Shown piece by piece: positions 22,594-29,748 of a stretch of 39,827 nucleotides of DNA. The notes under the pieces were generated by a model, which was not told where the DNA came from, ran no database searches, and saw nothing but the letters and a program-made list of their open reading frames with translations. The position numbers and the translations under genes are program-made. Positions within the stretch are counted from its first letter, which is position 1. Every line of letters begins with the position of its first letter. This DNA comes from WJLY01 sp964399265 (GTDB taxonomy: Bacteria > Joyebacterota > Joyebacteria > Joyebacterales > Joyebacteraceae): the NCBI GenBank assembly GCA_964399265.1, contig CAYNQF010000014.1, positions 1 through 39,827 on the forward strand. The letters are read 5' to 3'.

Positions 22594-24678
22594 ATGTTCA
22601 GAGTCTCGCGGCCCGTGGCGCTCCTGTCATCATCGCTGGCCTTGCTCGCGGCGACACAGGCGCCGGCGGCGTCCACCTCGTTCTGGTCGGTCGACTCGTA
22701 TCAGTCCATGCGGGCCGGCACGCCCCGGGGCACCTCGGTGCTCAGGGACGGCGCGATCGTCGTGTCGCCCGACTTCGAGCGCCACGAGGTCGAAGACGCC
22801 CAGTACGTCTGGAGCGCGGCGCTCGGGCCGGACGGCTCGATCTACGCCGTTTCGGGAACACCGGGACGGTTGCTCAAGCTGGAGGGGTCGAGCTGGACCA
22901 CACTCGCCTCCGACGAGACGAGCGACTACCCGGCGCTGGCCGTGACGTCCGACGGGGAGGTCTACTTCGGGACCTCACCGGGCGGGGTCATCTACAGACT
23001 GGGGGCGGACGGGAACCCAGAGATGTTCTTCGACACCGGGCAGGGCTATGTGTGGAGCATGGCGTACTGGCCGGGGCACGGACTGGTGGTCGGAACCGGC
23101 GACTCAGCGAAGGTATTCCTGGTGGACGAGAGTGGCAAGGGCAGGGTCATCCACAGCTCCGACGACTCGAGCGTCGCGGCGGCGGTCGTCGTCGGCGGGC
23201 GCGTGCTGGTCGGAACGTCGCCCGACGGCGTCGTTGTCGATGTCACGCCCGGGCGCGGCGAGAGGGTCCTGTTCGACTCCACGTACGAGGAGATCTCCGG
23301 CATCGCGGCGGACTCGGACGGACGTGTCTACTTCGCCGGCACAACCGTCTCCTTCGAACAGGTGCTCTCACCGACCGAAGAGTTCGGTGAGGGTTTCGGG
23401 GAAGGCTCCGTCTACGCCGCTACCCCGGCGGGCGGGGCGGTCGAGGTCTGGTACTCGGAGGACGCACCGATCACGGCGCTCGGGAACGGCACCGGCGGGA
23501 AGATCTGGGTCGGGACCGGACTGAACGGCAGGGTGCATGAGCTTGCAGCATCCGGAGGTTCCGATATCGTCACGGAACTCGATGACGACGAGGTCCTCTC
23601 CGTCGTAGCGGCAGGGGACGGCGCGCTCGTGACCACCGGATTGTCCGCGTCGGTCTACTACGCGAGAGAGCGCGGTCGGGGAACGGGCGAGTACGAGTCG
23701 AGCGTGTTCGACGCGCGCGCTGCGGCCACCTGGGGCGAGCTGACCTGGACGGCGGAAGTTCCGCCCGGAACGTCCCTTCGGCTCGCGACCAGGTCCGGCA
23801 ATACGGCCACGCCCGACGCCACGTGGAGCGACTGGGAGGAGGTTCGGGGCGACGGAGAAGGGGCCGTCGCGAGTCCTCCGGGACGCAGGCTCCAGTGGAA
23901 GGCCGAACTCACGTCGGGGCGCGGCTCAACGCCGACGCTGAGAGGGGTCGAGGTCGCGTTCGTCAGGGAGAACCTGCCGCCCCACGTGATCTCCGTCACA
24001 GTCTACGAGCCGGGCGACGTGAAGACGGACGGAGGCACCCCGGGCTCCGCGAGCCAGACACTGCCGAGCGGAGTGGAGGTGACGTATTCGGTCCCGCCGA
24101 GCGGGCAGCAGGAGGAGTCCGTACCCGAGATGCTGAGAGGCATCCGCACGGCCGAGTGGAGCGCCATCGATCCCAACGGCGACCCGCTCACGTTCAGCCT
24201 CATGATCCGCTCGGACGACGAGACGCGGTGGAAGACGATCGTCGACGACCTCGACCGCAGTATCTACACGTGGGACTCCACGTCCATGCCTGACGGCAGG
24301 TACCTGCTCCGCGTCGTCGCGAGCGACGCGAAGGGCAACCAGCCCGGTGCCGGCGAGACGGGCACCGCGGACAGCGCTCCCTTCATCGTCGACAACAGCC
24401 CGCCGACCTTCGAGGCGCTCGACGTCTCCATGACGGGCACGAGGGCGAAGGTGGTTGGAGAGGTGTCGGACGCCTGGTCCCAGGTCATCAGAGTGGAGGT
24501 CTCGGTCGACTACGGCGACTGGACCGAGACGCGGCCGGACGACGGCAGCTTCGACTCCCGGAATGAGAGGTTCTCGGCTGAGGTCGAGGTGGGCCCGACC
24601 GGGGCCGAGCGCGTCGTGGCGGTGAGGGCCCTGGACAGGGCCGGAAACGTGGCCGTGGCACGGCGAGTCCTGAAGTGA
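22594..24678 (+). CDS. Secreted beta-propeller protein of unknown function
   Basis: A 694-residue exported protein; signal peptide about 1-26. Residues about 60-360 contain at least six blade-like repeats of the form D-G-x-[IV]-Y-x-[GA]-[TS]-x-x-G-x-[LV] (for example 'G-E-V-Y-F-G-T-S-P-G-G-V-I-Y', 'G-R-V-L-V-G-T-S-P-D-G-V', 'G-K-I-W-V-G-T-G-L-N-G-R-V'), as in NHL/SMP-30/Reg_prop propellers. A beta-sandwich of about 80 residues follows ('S-S-V-F-D-A-R-A-A-A-T-W-G-E-L-T-W'). From about 459 there are Ig-like domains ('A-I-D-P-N-G-D-P-L-T-F', 'D-N-S-P-P-T-F-E-A-L-D'). No catalytic motif is recognised. The ATG at 22594 has an AAGGAGG site. Tight spacing to the S55 gene suggests joint function, perhaps as a surface or periplasmic binding partner. 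Confidence 0.82.
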   Translation: MFRVSRPVALLSSSLALLAATQAPAASTSFWSVDSYQSMRAGTPRGTSVLRDGAIVVSPDFERHEVEDAQYVWSAALGPDGSIYAVSGTPGRLLKLEGSSWTTLASDETSDYPALAVTSDGEVYFGTSPGGVIYRLGADGNPEMFFDTGQGYVWSMAYWPGHGLVVGTGDSAKVFLVDESGKGRVIHSSDDSSVAAAVVVGGRVLVGTSPDGVVVDVTPGRGERVLFDSTYEEISGIAADSDGRVYFAGTTVSFEQVLSPTEEFGEGFGEGSVYAATPAGGAVEVWYSEDAPITALGNGTGGKIWVGTGLNGRVHELAASGGSDIVTELDDDEVLSVVAAGDGALVTTGLSASVYYARERGRGTGEYESSVFDARAAATWGELTWTAEVPPGTSLRLATRSGNTATPDATWSDWEEVRGDGEGAVASPPGRRLQWKAELTSGRGSTPTLRGVEVAFVRENLPPHVISVTVYEPGDVKTDGGTPGSASQTLPSGVEVTYSVPPSGQQEESVPEMLRGIRTAEWSAIDPNGDPLTFSLMIRSDDETRWKTIVDDLDRSIYTWDSTSMPDGRYLLRVVASDAKGNQPGAGETGTADSAPFIVDNSPPTFEALDVSMTGTRAKVVGEVSDAWSQVIRVEVSVDYGDWTETRPDDGSFDSRNERFSAEVEVGPTGAERVVAVRALDRAGNVAVARRVLK

Positions 24679-24701
24679 GCGGCGGGCGAAACCCAGCCTC
24701 G

Positions 24702-24727
24702 CTGCCCGGAGTCACAGTATCGGGCAG
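24702..24727 (+). terminator. Hairpin between the propeller and anti-sigma genes
   Basis: CTGCCCG/CGGGCAG, a perfect 7-bp stem with a 12-base loop, just before the anti-sigma ribosome site (GGAGGGG). No T-run follows. It could end the upstream transcript or control translation of the anti-sigma gene. Confidence 0.35.
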
Positions 24728-24744
24728 GACTGGAGGGGACGGCA

Positions 24745-25266
24745 GTGAAGTGCGCAGACGCAAGGGACTACATGCAGGACGAGATCGACGGTCTGCTGCC
24801 CGCGGAGCGTTCGGCCGAGCTTCGGGCGCACCTGGCGTCATGTCCGGCCTGCGCCCGGGAGTTCCGGGCTCTCGAGGCCATAGACGCTGCTCTGTCGTTC
24901 GCCCCCCATGTGAGCGCTCCTTCGTCACTCGTGGACTCGGTGATGGCGCGGCTGGAGAGGCGCGCCGACGCCGCGGCCCGTCTCGAGCGCGCCGTGATGT
25001 GGGTAGGCGTGCCGCTGGGCGCGCTGTCGGCGGCCCTCGGGATCCGCGCAATACTGGTCTCGGGCGGCGCCTCGACCCGCGTAACCGGGTTCGCCTCGGG
25101 CGTATCCGCTGACGTCAGGAGCGTCCTAGCCGTAATAGCCGCGACACCCGAGCTGTCGAGCCCGGGCGTCCACGGATTCATCCTCGCTATCGGCGCTGCA
25201 GCTCTGTCCTTCCTGGCTCTCACCGCACTCAGGATGCACAAACACGAGACGGTAGAGTGGATCTGA
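24745..25266 (+). CDS. Membrane-bound zinc-finger anti-sigma factor (zf-HC2 family)
   Basis: A 173-residue protein. The N-terminal domain (1-45) has C-A-D-A-R-D-Y and H-L-A-S-C-P-A-C, i.e. the His-x3-Cys-x2-Cys zinc motif of ZAS/zf-HC2 anti-sigma factors that hold an ECF sigma at the inner membrane. Two hydrophobic segments lie at about 88-112 and 145-167. The start is the GTG at 24745 with a GGAGGGG site. The obvious partner is the ECF sigma at 25970, but that gene is 700 bases away and an opposite-strand gene lies between, an unusual arrangement. The C-terminus ends just before a perfect GCGCCCGGGCGC palindrome (25271-25282) between convergent genes. Confidence 0.85.
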   Translation: MKCADARDYMQDEIDGLLPAERSAELRAHLASCPACAREFRALEAIDAALSFAPHVSAPSSLVDSVMARLERRADAAARLERAVMWVGVPLGALSAALGIRAILVSGGASTRVTGFASGVSADVRSVLAVIAATPELSSPGVHGFILAIGAAALSFLALTALRMHKHETVEWI

Positions 25267-25270
25267 ACCC

Positions 25271-25282
25271 GCGCCCGGGCGC
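25271..25282. terminator. Palindrome between convergent genes
   Basis: GCGCCCGGGCGC is a perfect 12-base palindrome in the 41 bases between the anti-sigma gene and the convergent membrane-protein gene. It may be part of a weak two-way terminator, but the hairpin loop would be very small. Confidence 0.25.
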
Positions 25283-25307
25283 TGCACGGCGGGCCGGGAC
25301 GGGCCAA

Positions 25308-25760
25308 CTAGTCGTCGTCGCGGGAGGGAACTTGGCCCACGATCTTCGCGGGCATCTTGCCGCCTTCACCCTCCAGCACCACGGGCTGGTCGGTCCTGCC
25401 GTTGCCGAGCTTCCTGCCAACGAAGTAGAAGACGATCATCCCGACGCCGATCAGGAGCGGGATCATCGAGCCGGTCATTCCGCCCTCGCTCAGTACCGTC
25501 GGGTCGCTCATGCTCCCGAGACCTATCAGTATGCCGAGCCCGAGGGCGACGAACACGATCCCCCAGCCGAGCAGCGCATTGCCGCCCTTGGACTTCCCGA
25601 GCAGCCTGTAGTCGTAGACGCCGTTCTCGAGGGCCTTCAGGAAGTTCTCCTGCTTCCTCTTCTGCGCCCGCTCACCGGCCTTGATGAAGAGCATGAGCAT
25701 TACTATCGCCGCGCTGAGTGCCAGGAGCGCGTTCAGGAACCCGAACGCCAGTCCTACCAT
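25308..25760 (-). CDS. Small membrane protein (DUF6249-like)
   Basis: A 150-residue inner-membrane protein with an N-terminal membrane segment (about 1-25), a basic cytoplasmic stretch ('E-R-A-Q-K-R-K-Q-E-N-F-L-K-A-L-E-N-G-V-Y'), two further membrane segments (about 60-80 and 95-115) and an acidic C-terminal tail ending in D-D-D. The layout and the 'ALExG' stretch recall DUF6249-type proteins, whose function is unknown; this match is from memory. The frame extends to 25796, but the ATG at 25760 has an AAGGAGGT site. It sits inverted between an anti-sigma gene and an ECF sigma gene, so it may belong to that regulatory unit. Confidence 0.75.
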   Translation of the reverse strand: MVGLAFGFLNALLALSAAIVMLMLFIKAGERAQKRKQENFLKALENGVYDYRLLGKSKGGNALLGWGIVFVALGLGILIGLGSMSDPTVLSEGGMTGSMIPLLIGVGMIVFYFVGRKLGNGRTDQPVVLEGEGGKMPAKIVGQVPSRDDD

Positions 25761-25883
25761 TGCCGCACCTCCTTGCTGTTCCGGCCGTCTCGCCACCTCG
25801 AACCGTCCTCTTTCGCCACATTTGACCCCAGGATGGCTGACCGTGTTTCAGCCTTGGAGGCTCCCGGTTCCGGGGAAAAGCGC

Positions 25884-25911
25884 TTGGATTCGGGACCCGT
25901 TCTGATAGCAT
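25884..25911 (+). promoter_or_regulatory. Probable promoter of the ECF sigma gene
   Basis: TTGGAT (25884-25889), 16 bases, then TGA-TAGCAT with the -10 at 25906-25911 and an extended TGn motif. The leader would be about 55 bases. An ECF-type self-regulated promoter was looked for and not clearly found. Confidence 0.45.
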
Positions 25912-25969
25912 TGTCTGTCGGGCCGGAGCCTACGAAGTGGGCGGGCGGCGCGAACTCGCGGAGGCGGTG

Positions 25970-26584
25970 ATGGCAGCACCCGCACCGACCGGCGCCGCGC
26001 GAGAGCGCACCGACGAGGAACTCATCGCCAGAACCCTGGCCGGTGAACAGGACGCATACAGGTCGCTGGTGGAGCGCTACTCCGACTTCGCGTACACCGT
26101 CGCGCTCAGGATCGTGGGCAGCGAGGCCGACGCGGAGGACGTCGCCCAGGAGGCCTTCGTGCGGGCGCACAAGGCGCTCGCTCGATTCCGGGGAGACTCG
26201 AAGTTCTCCAGCTGGCTCTACCGCATCACCGTCAACCGGGCGCTCACGCACCTGAAGAGAAGACGGCGGCGACCTCAGACCGTCGAGATGACATCGTCTC
26301 CGCGCGTCGAGGCCGAGGTCAGGTCTCACCACGCGGGCGATGATCCGGTGCGGGTGGTCCTGGACGAAGAGGTCGCGTTGCGCGTGAGGCGGGCGGTCCG
26401 CACCCTGCCTCCACAGTACCGCGCCGTGGTAACCCTCTTCTACCTCGAGGAGAAAAGCTACAAGGAGGTGGCGGAGATCCTGGGCGTCCCGATGGGGACT
26501 CTGAAGACGCATCTGCATCGCGCGCGAGCGATGCTCAAACGTGAGCTTAGCGCACAAGAACTGGATCGCGGGAGGGAAGAGTGA
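25970..26584 (+). CDS. ECF-family RNA polymerase sigma factor
   Basis: A 204-residue sigma-70-family ECF factor. Region 2 is about 24-95 ('A-Y-R-S-L-V-E-R-Y-S-D-F-A-Y', 'D-A-E-D-V-A-Q-E-A-F-V-R-A-H', 'F-S-S-W-L-Y-R-I-T-V-N-R-A-L'). A linker rich in basic residues follows, then region 4 at about 140-195 ('L-P-P-Q-Y-R-A-V-V-T-L-F-Y', 'S-Y-K-E-V-A-E-I-L-G-V-P-M-G-T-L-K-T-H-L'). There is no region 1 or 3. The ATG at 25970 is preceded by GGAGGCGGTG; an upstream GTG at 25937 is less likely. The stop overlaps the nitroreductase start (GTGA), so the two are coupled. Its likely brake is the zf-HC2 protein at 24745. Confidence 0.93.
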   Translation: MAAPAPTGAARERTDEELIARTLAGEQDAYRSLVERYSDFAYTVALRIVGSEADAEDVAQEAFVRAHKALARFRGDSKFSSWLYRITVNRALTHLKRRRRRPQTVEMTSSPRVEAEVRSHHAGDDPVRVVLDEEVALRVRRAVRTLPPQYRAVVTLFYLEEKSYKEVAEILGVPMGTLKTHLHRARAMLKRELSAQELDRGREE

Positions 26585-27402
26585 GCAACGGATGTCTCGA
26601 TGCGATAATGGACAGGCGCAGCATCCTGCACTTCAAGGAGCAGGAAGTGCCGCAGGAAGTTCTCGATCAGGTGCTGATGGCGGCCGTGAGGGCGCCATCA
26701 CCGGGCGGCTCGCTCACGACCGGGTACCGCGGCATGCACGCGTTCTCCGTGATCGTCGTGAGGGATAGGGAACGCCGGGCCGAACTCAACAAGATGCTCT
26801 GCGAGGGGAAGAAGGAGTGCCTGGAGAAGGCCCCCGTGTCGCTCGTATTCTGCGTCGACCTCAACAGGGTGAACAGATGGGCGGAACTGGAGGGCGGCAT
26901 TCCTCACTTCAAGGGGATAGGCGTGCTGTGGGTCGCGCTGAGAGGGACGTACTGCGCGGCCGAGAATGCTCTCATCGCGGCATACTCCCTGGGTCTCGGC
27001 GCCCAGTACGTGCAGGAGATCGTCTGGCAGCCGTACGAGACGCTTCAGTTCTTCAAGCTTCCGAAGAGGGTCTTGCCGGTCGCGATGCTCGTTATGGGCT
27101 ACCCCGACGAGGAGAAGCTGCCGCCGCCCGCTCCGGTGCCGCCGCTCGAAGCGATCGTTTATGACGAGGTGTACTACAACGCGACCGATCAGGAACTCGT
27201 CAGCTACTTCGAGCCGAAGGAGAAGTTCTACCAGGAGTGGTTCAAGAGCCTTCCGGAGGACTCGAGACAGCGTCAGTCGATCGAGGCCCGCGACATCAAG
27301 AACCTCGCTCAGTTCGTGTCGCTGTCCACCTACACCGACAGCTTCTACAAGTGGCGTGACGATGTCGTCAGGTCCAACCTGGCGATGTCAGAGCTGGAAT
27401 AA
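26581..27402 (+). CDS. Nitroreductase-family protein with extended C-terminus
   Basis: A 273-residue FMN-dependent nitroreductase-fold protein. It shows 'M-D-R-R-S-I-L-H-F' (FMN phosphate-binding Arg/Ser motif), 'V-L-M-A-A-V-R-A-P-S-P-G-G-S', 'C-A-A-E-N-A-L-I-A-A-Y-S-L-G-L-G-A' and 'L-P-V-A-M-L-V-M-G-Y-P-D', the usual order of family motifs ending near residue 180. An unusual charged, aromatic-rich tail of about 80 residues follows ('Y-F-E-P-K-E-K-F-Y-Q-E-W-F-K'), which I do not recognise. The GTG at 26581 overlaps the sigma-factor stop, so synthesis is coupled to that regulator. Cytoplasmic oxidoreductase; substrate unknown. Confidence 0.85.
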   Translation: MSNGCLDAIMDRRSILHFKEQEVPQEVLDQVLMAAVRAPSPGGSLTTGYRGMHAFSVIVVRDRERRAELNKMLCEGKKECLEKAPVSLVFCVDLNRVNRWAELEGGIPHFKGIGVLWVALRGTYCAAENALIAAYSLGLGAQYVQEIVWQPYETLQFFKLPKRVLPVAMLVMGYPDEEKLPPPAPVPPLEAIVYDEVYYNATDQELVSYFEPKEKFYQEWFKSLPEDSRQRQSIEARDIKNLAQFVSLSTYTDSFYKWRDDVVRSNLAMSELE

Positions 27403-27413
27403 CCCGCCTGCGA

Positions 27414-27474
27414 CCCCGTGCGAACGGGGGCCGGGAACCGATGGGGGCGCGGCGAGGTGTACCGCCGCGTCCCC
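27414..27474 (+). terminator. Tandem hairpins after the nitroreductase gene
   Basis: CCCCGT-GCGA-ACGGGG (27414-27429) is followed by a 12-pair stem GGGGGCGCGGCG/CGCCGCGTCCCC (27443-27454 with 27463-27474, one G-T pair). There is no clear T-run, but the strength and place just past the stop support a terminator separating the sigma/nitroreductase unit from the transporter genes. Confidence 0.6.
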
Positions 27475-27528
27475 GACTCATGCTAGCCCGACGCGTCCAG
27501 CGCGCGCCGGCACGGAGTGCCCGACGCC

Positions 27529-28731
27529 ATGGAAAGAGAGATCGTCTCTCTTGCCGTGTCCATACTCATCATCGTCGTTCTGGTCCGCTTCAAGGTGGAC
27601 CTCGGCGTGTCAATGCTCGCGGGAGCGGCCTCACTTGCTCTCATAGTCGGCAAGTCCGTGGGCTGGACCGTGGTCGAACTCGGTCGCGCGGCCGTCGAGC
27701 CCGACACTCTTCTGCTGCTCGCGCGCATCATCGTCATCATCGCCCTCGGTTCGCTCGCCGGCAGGGTGGGGTACCTGGACAGGTTCGTCCTGGGCCTCCG
27801 GACGTTCGTGTCGGACAACCGCGTCGTGGTGGCGCTCATACCCGCCTTCGGGGGGCTTCTGCCCATGCCGGGCGGCGCGATGCTGACCGCTCCCATGGTC
27901 GAGAGCGCCGCCAGGGGCGGCAACGTGAAGCCTGAGGAGCTGGTATTCATCAGCTACTGGTTCAGGCACGTCTGGGAGTACATCTGGCCGCTGTACCCCG
28001 GCGTCGTGGTGGCCGCCGCGCTCGTGCAGAAGAACGTGTCGGACCTCTTCTTCGCCAACTGGAGCGCCACGGTCGCCGCCATCGCCGGAGGCGCGCTGCT
28101 CGTGCTGCGCAAGGTGGACGTCGGGAAGAACGACCCGTCGGCCCGCGTCGGGAGCGTCGTGGACCTGCTCGTCGGTGTACTGCCGTTCGCGGTCGTCATC
28201 GTCGGCGCGCTGGTGTTCAAGTTCGAACTGATAGCGGTCATCCTGGTCGTGATGGTGTTGATGGCGGTTTTCGAGAAGGTGAAGCCCGCGGAGTTCCTTC
28301 GCTCGTTCAGACGCGGCATCACCTTCCAGATCATCGCTCTCATAATCGGGGTGGCCGCCTACAAGTACCTCCTCGAGTCGGCGGGTGTGATCAGCGCGGT
28401 GCCGGCCTTCCTCCTCAAGCTCCATATGCCCGAGGTAGCAGTGATCGTGGCCGTGCCCATGCTCGTGGGTCTCGTTACAGGCGTGACGCTCGCGTTCATC
28501 GGCATCAGCTTCCCTCTGTTGCTCCCGCTCTTGGGCGGCGACTCCGTTAACATGGAGCTCGTGATGCTCGCGTTCGTCTCCGGCTTCGTGGGTTGTCTGC
28601 TGTCTCCCGCGCACCTCTGCCTCGTGCTGACGCGCGAGTACTTCGGGGCGAACCTGGCTCGTGTGTACCGTCTGCTCCTGCCGGCCGGCGCGATCATCAT
28701 GGCCGTTGCGCTTGCGATCGCGCTTCTGTAG
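27529..28731 (+). CDS. DUF401-family membrane permease
   Basis: A 400-residue polytopic membrane protein with about eleven hydrophobic segments. It carries 'F-G-G-L-L-P-M-P-G-G-A-M-L-T-A-P-M-V-E-S' and 'Y-W-F-R-H-V-W-E-Y-I-W-P-L-Y-P-G', and near the C-terminus 'G-C-L-L-S-P-A-H-L-C-L-V-L-T-R-E-Y-F-G'. These are the hallmarks of DUF401 (PF04165), thought related to the ion-transporter (citrate/anion) superfamily. The ATG at 27529 (GGAG eleven bases before) is chosen over an in-frame GTG at 27517. It begins a run of three transporters with short gaps. Substrate unknown. Confidence 0.88.
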   Translation: MEREIVSLAVSILIIVVLVRFKVDLGVSMLAGAASLALIVGKSVGWTVVELGRAAVEPDTLLLLARIIVIIALGSLAGRVGYLDRFVLGLRTFVSDNRVVVALIPAFGGLLPMPGGAMLTAPMVESAARGGNVKPEELVFISYWFRHVWEYIWPLYPGVVVAAALVQKNVSDLFFANWSATVAAIAGGALLVLRKVDVGKNDPSARVGSVVDLLVGVLPFAVVIVGALVFKFELIAVILVVMVLMAVFEKVKPAEFLRSFRRGITFQIIALIIGVAAYKYLLESAGVISAVPAFLLKLHMPEVAVIVAVPMLVGLVTGVTLAFIGISFPLLLPLLGGDSVNMELVMLAFVSGFVGCLLSPAHLCLVLTREYFGANLARVYRLLLPAGAIIMAVALAIALL

Positions 28732-28769
28732 AGTGTGGGCTCTTCTGCAACCTGTCCTGGGAGGGGCGT

Positions 28770-29687
28770 GTGAGTCGTGTCAGGTCCGCGGCCCTGGCCA
28801 CCGTGGGCGCCGGCCTTCTCTGGGGTTCATCGTTCTCGGTCATCAAGCTGGGCCTGCGCTCCATAGACCCATACTGGTTCGTCTTCCTGCGCTTCGCCAT
28901 TGCGTCCGTTCTGGCCGTCTCGTACCTGTGGGCGGCGGGGAGGGCCCGCGACCTGCCTGGGCTTCTGCGCCATCCTCTCGTCATCTGGCTGGGCGTCGCG
29001 AACGCCGTCGGCTTCATCTTCCAGTTCAAGGGACAGACGATGACGACCGCCGGACATGCGGCGCTCATCATCAACTCGTGCACGATCTACGTCGCCATCG
29101 CGTCGAAGTTCGTCTTCCGGGAGAGCTTCGGCAGGCTCAAGCTTCTCGGGGTGGTCCTGGGAATGCTCGGCGTCTACCTCGTCACCTCGGGCGGGAGGCT
29201 CGGAGTCGGTCCGGGCGGAGCGGGCGCGGGCGACCTCCTCGTTCTCATAGCCGCACTGACCTGGACGGCCTTCATCATCCTCGACAAGAAGATCGTCGAC
29301 CTCCTGTCGGTCGACGTCAGGTCTCTGACGGCAGCGATGGTCGTGGTGACGGCCGCCGCCTCGTTCCCGGTCGCGCTCGTGTTCGCGCGCACGTCGTTCC
29401 CGCGGTTCACAACGGACTGGTGGACCGTGCCCTACACCTCCGTGTTCTGCACGATCCTGCCGTTCTTCCTGTGGACCTGGGGACTCCGGTACATCTCGGC
29501 GACGACGTCGAGCATCATCATGTTATCGGAGGTCGTCTTTGCGCTGATACTCGCCGCCCTCATTCTCGGGGAACGGCTTTCTGCCGGAGGCGCGGCCGGG
29601 GCGGCGCTGATCGTGGCGGCCATTCTCCTGGCGTCCAGAGAGTCGGCGGTCAAGACGGCGGCCGGCCCCGACCTTGTTCCCGAGTGA
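28770..29687 (+). CDS. EamA/DMT-family transporter
   Basis: A 305-residue drug/metabolite-transporter-family protein with ten predicted membrane segments in two EamA halves. The first opens with 'V-G-A-G-L-L-W-G-S-S-F-S-V-I-K-L-G' and the second with 'L-I-A-A-L-T-W-T-A-F-I-I-L-D-K-K'. It ends with the typical 'E-V-V-F-A-L-I-L-A-A-L-I-L-G-E-R-L'. The frame runs upstream to 28593 inside the DUF401 gene, but the GTG at 28770 has a GGGAGGGG site and starts at the usual place. The gap to DUF401 is 38 bases. An ACGCCG/CGGCGT dyad (29697-29715) follows the gene. Substrate unknown. Confidence 0.9.
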   Translation: MSRVRSAALATVGAGLLWGSSFSVIKLGLRSIDPYWFVFLRFAIASVLAVSYLWAAGRARDLPGLLRHPLVIWLGVANAVGFIFQFKGQTMTTAGHAALIINSCTIYVAIASKFVFRESFGRLKLLGVVLGMLGVYLVTSGGRLGVGPGGAGAGDLLVLIAALTWTAFIILDKKIVDLLSVDVRSLTAAMVVVTAAASFPVALVFARTSFPRFTTDWWTVPYTSVFCTILPFFLWTWGLRYISATTSSIIMLSEVVFALILAALILGERLSAGGAAGAALIVAAILLASRESAVKTAAGPDLVPE

Positions 29688-29748
29688 TGTCACCGGACGC
29701 CGGTTGAGTCGGCGTTCGTCTACCCGTGTCCCGACCGCGGAGAGACGC

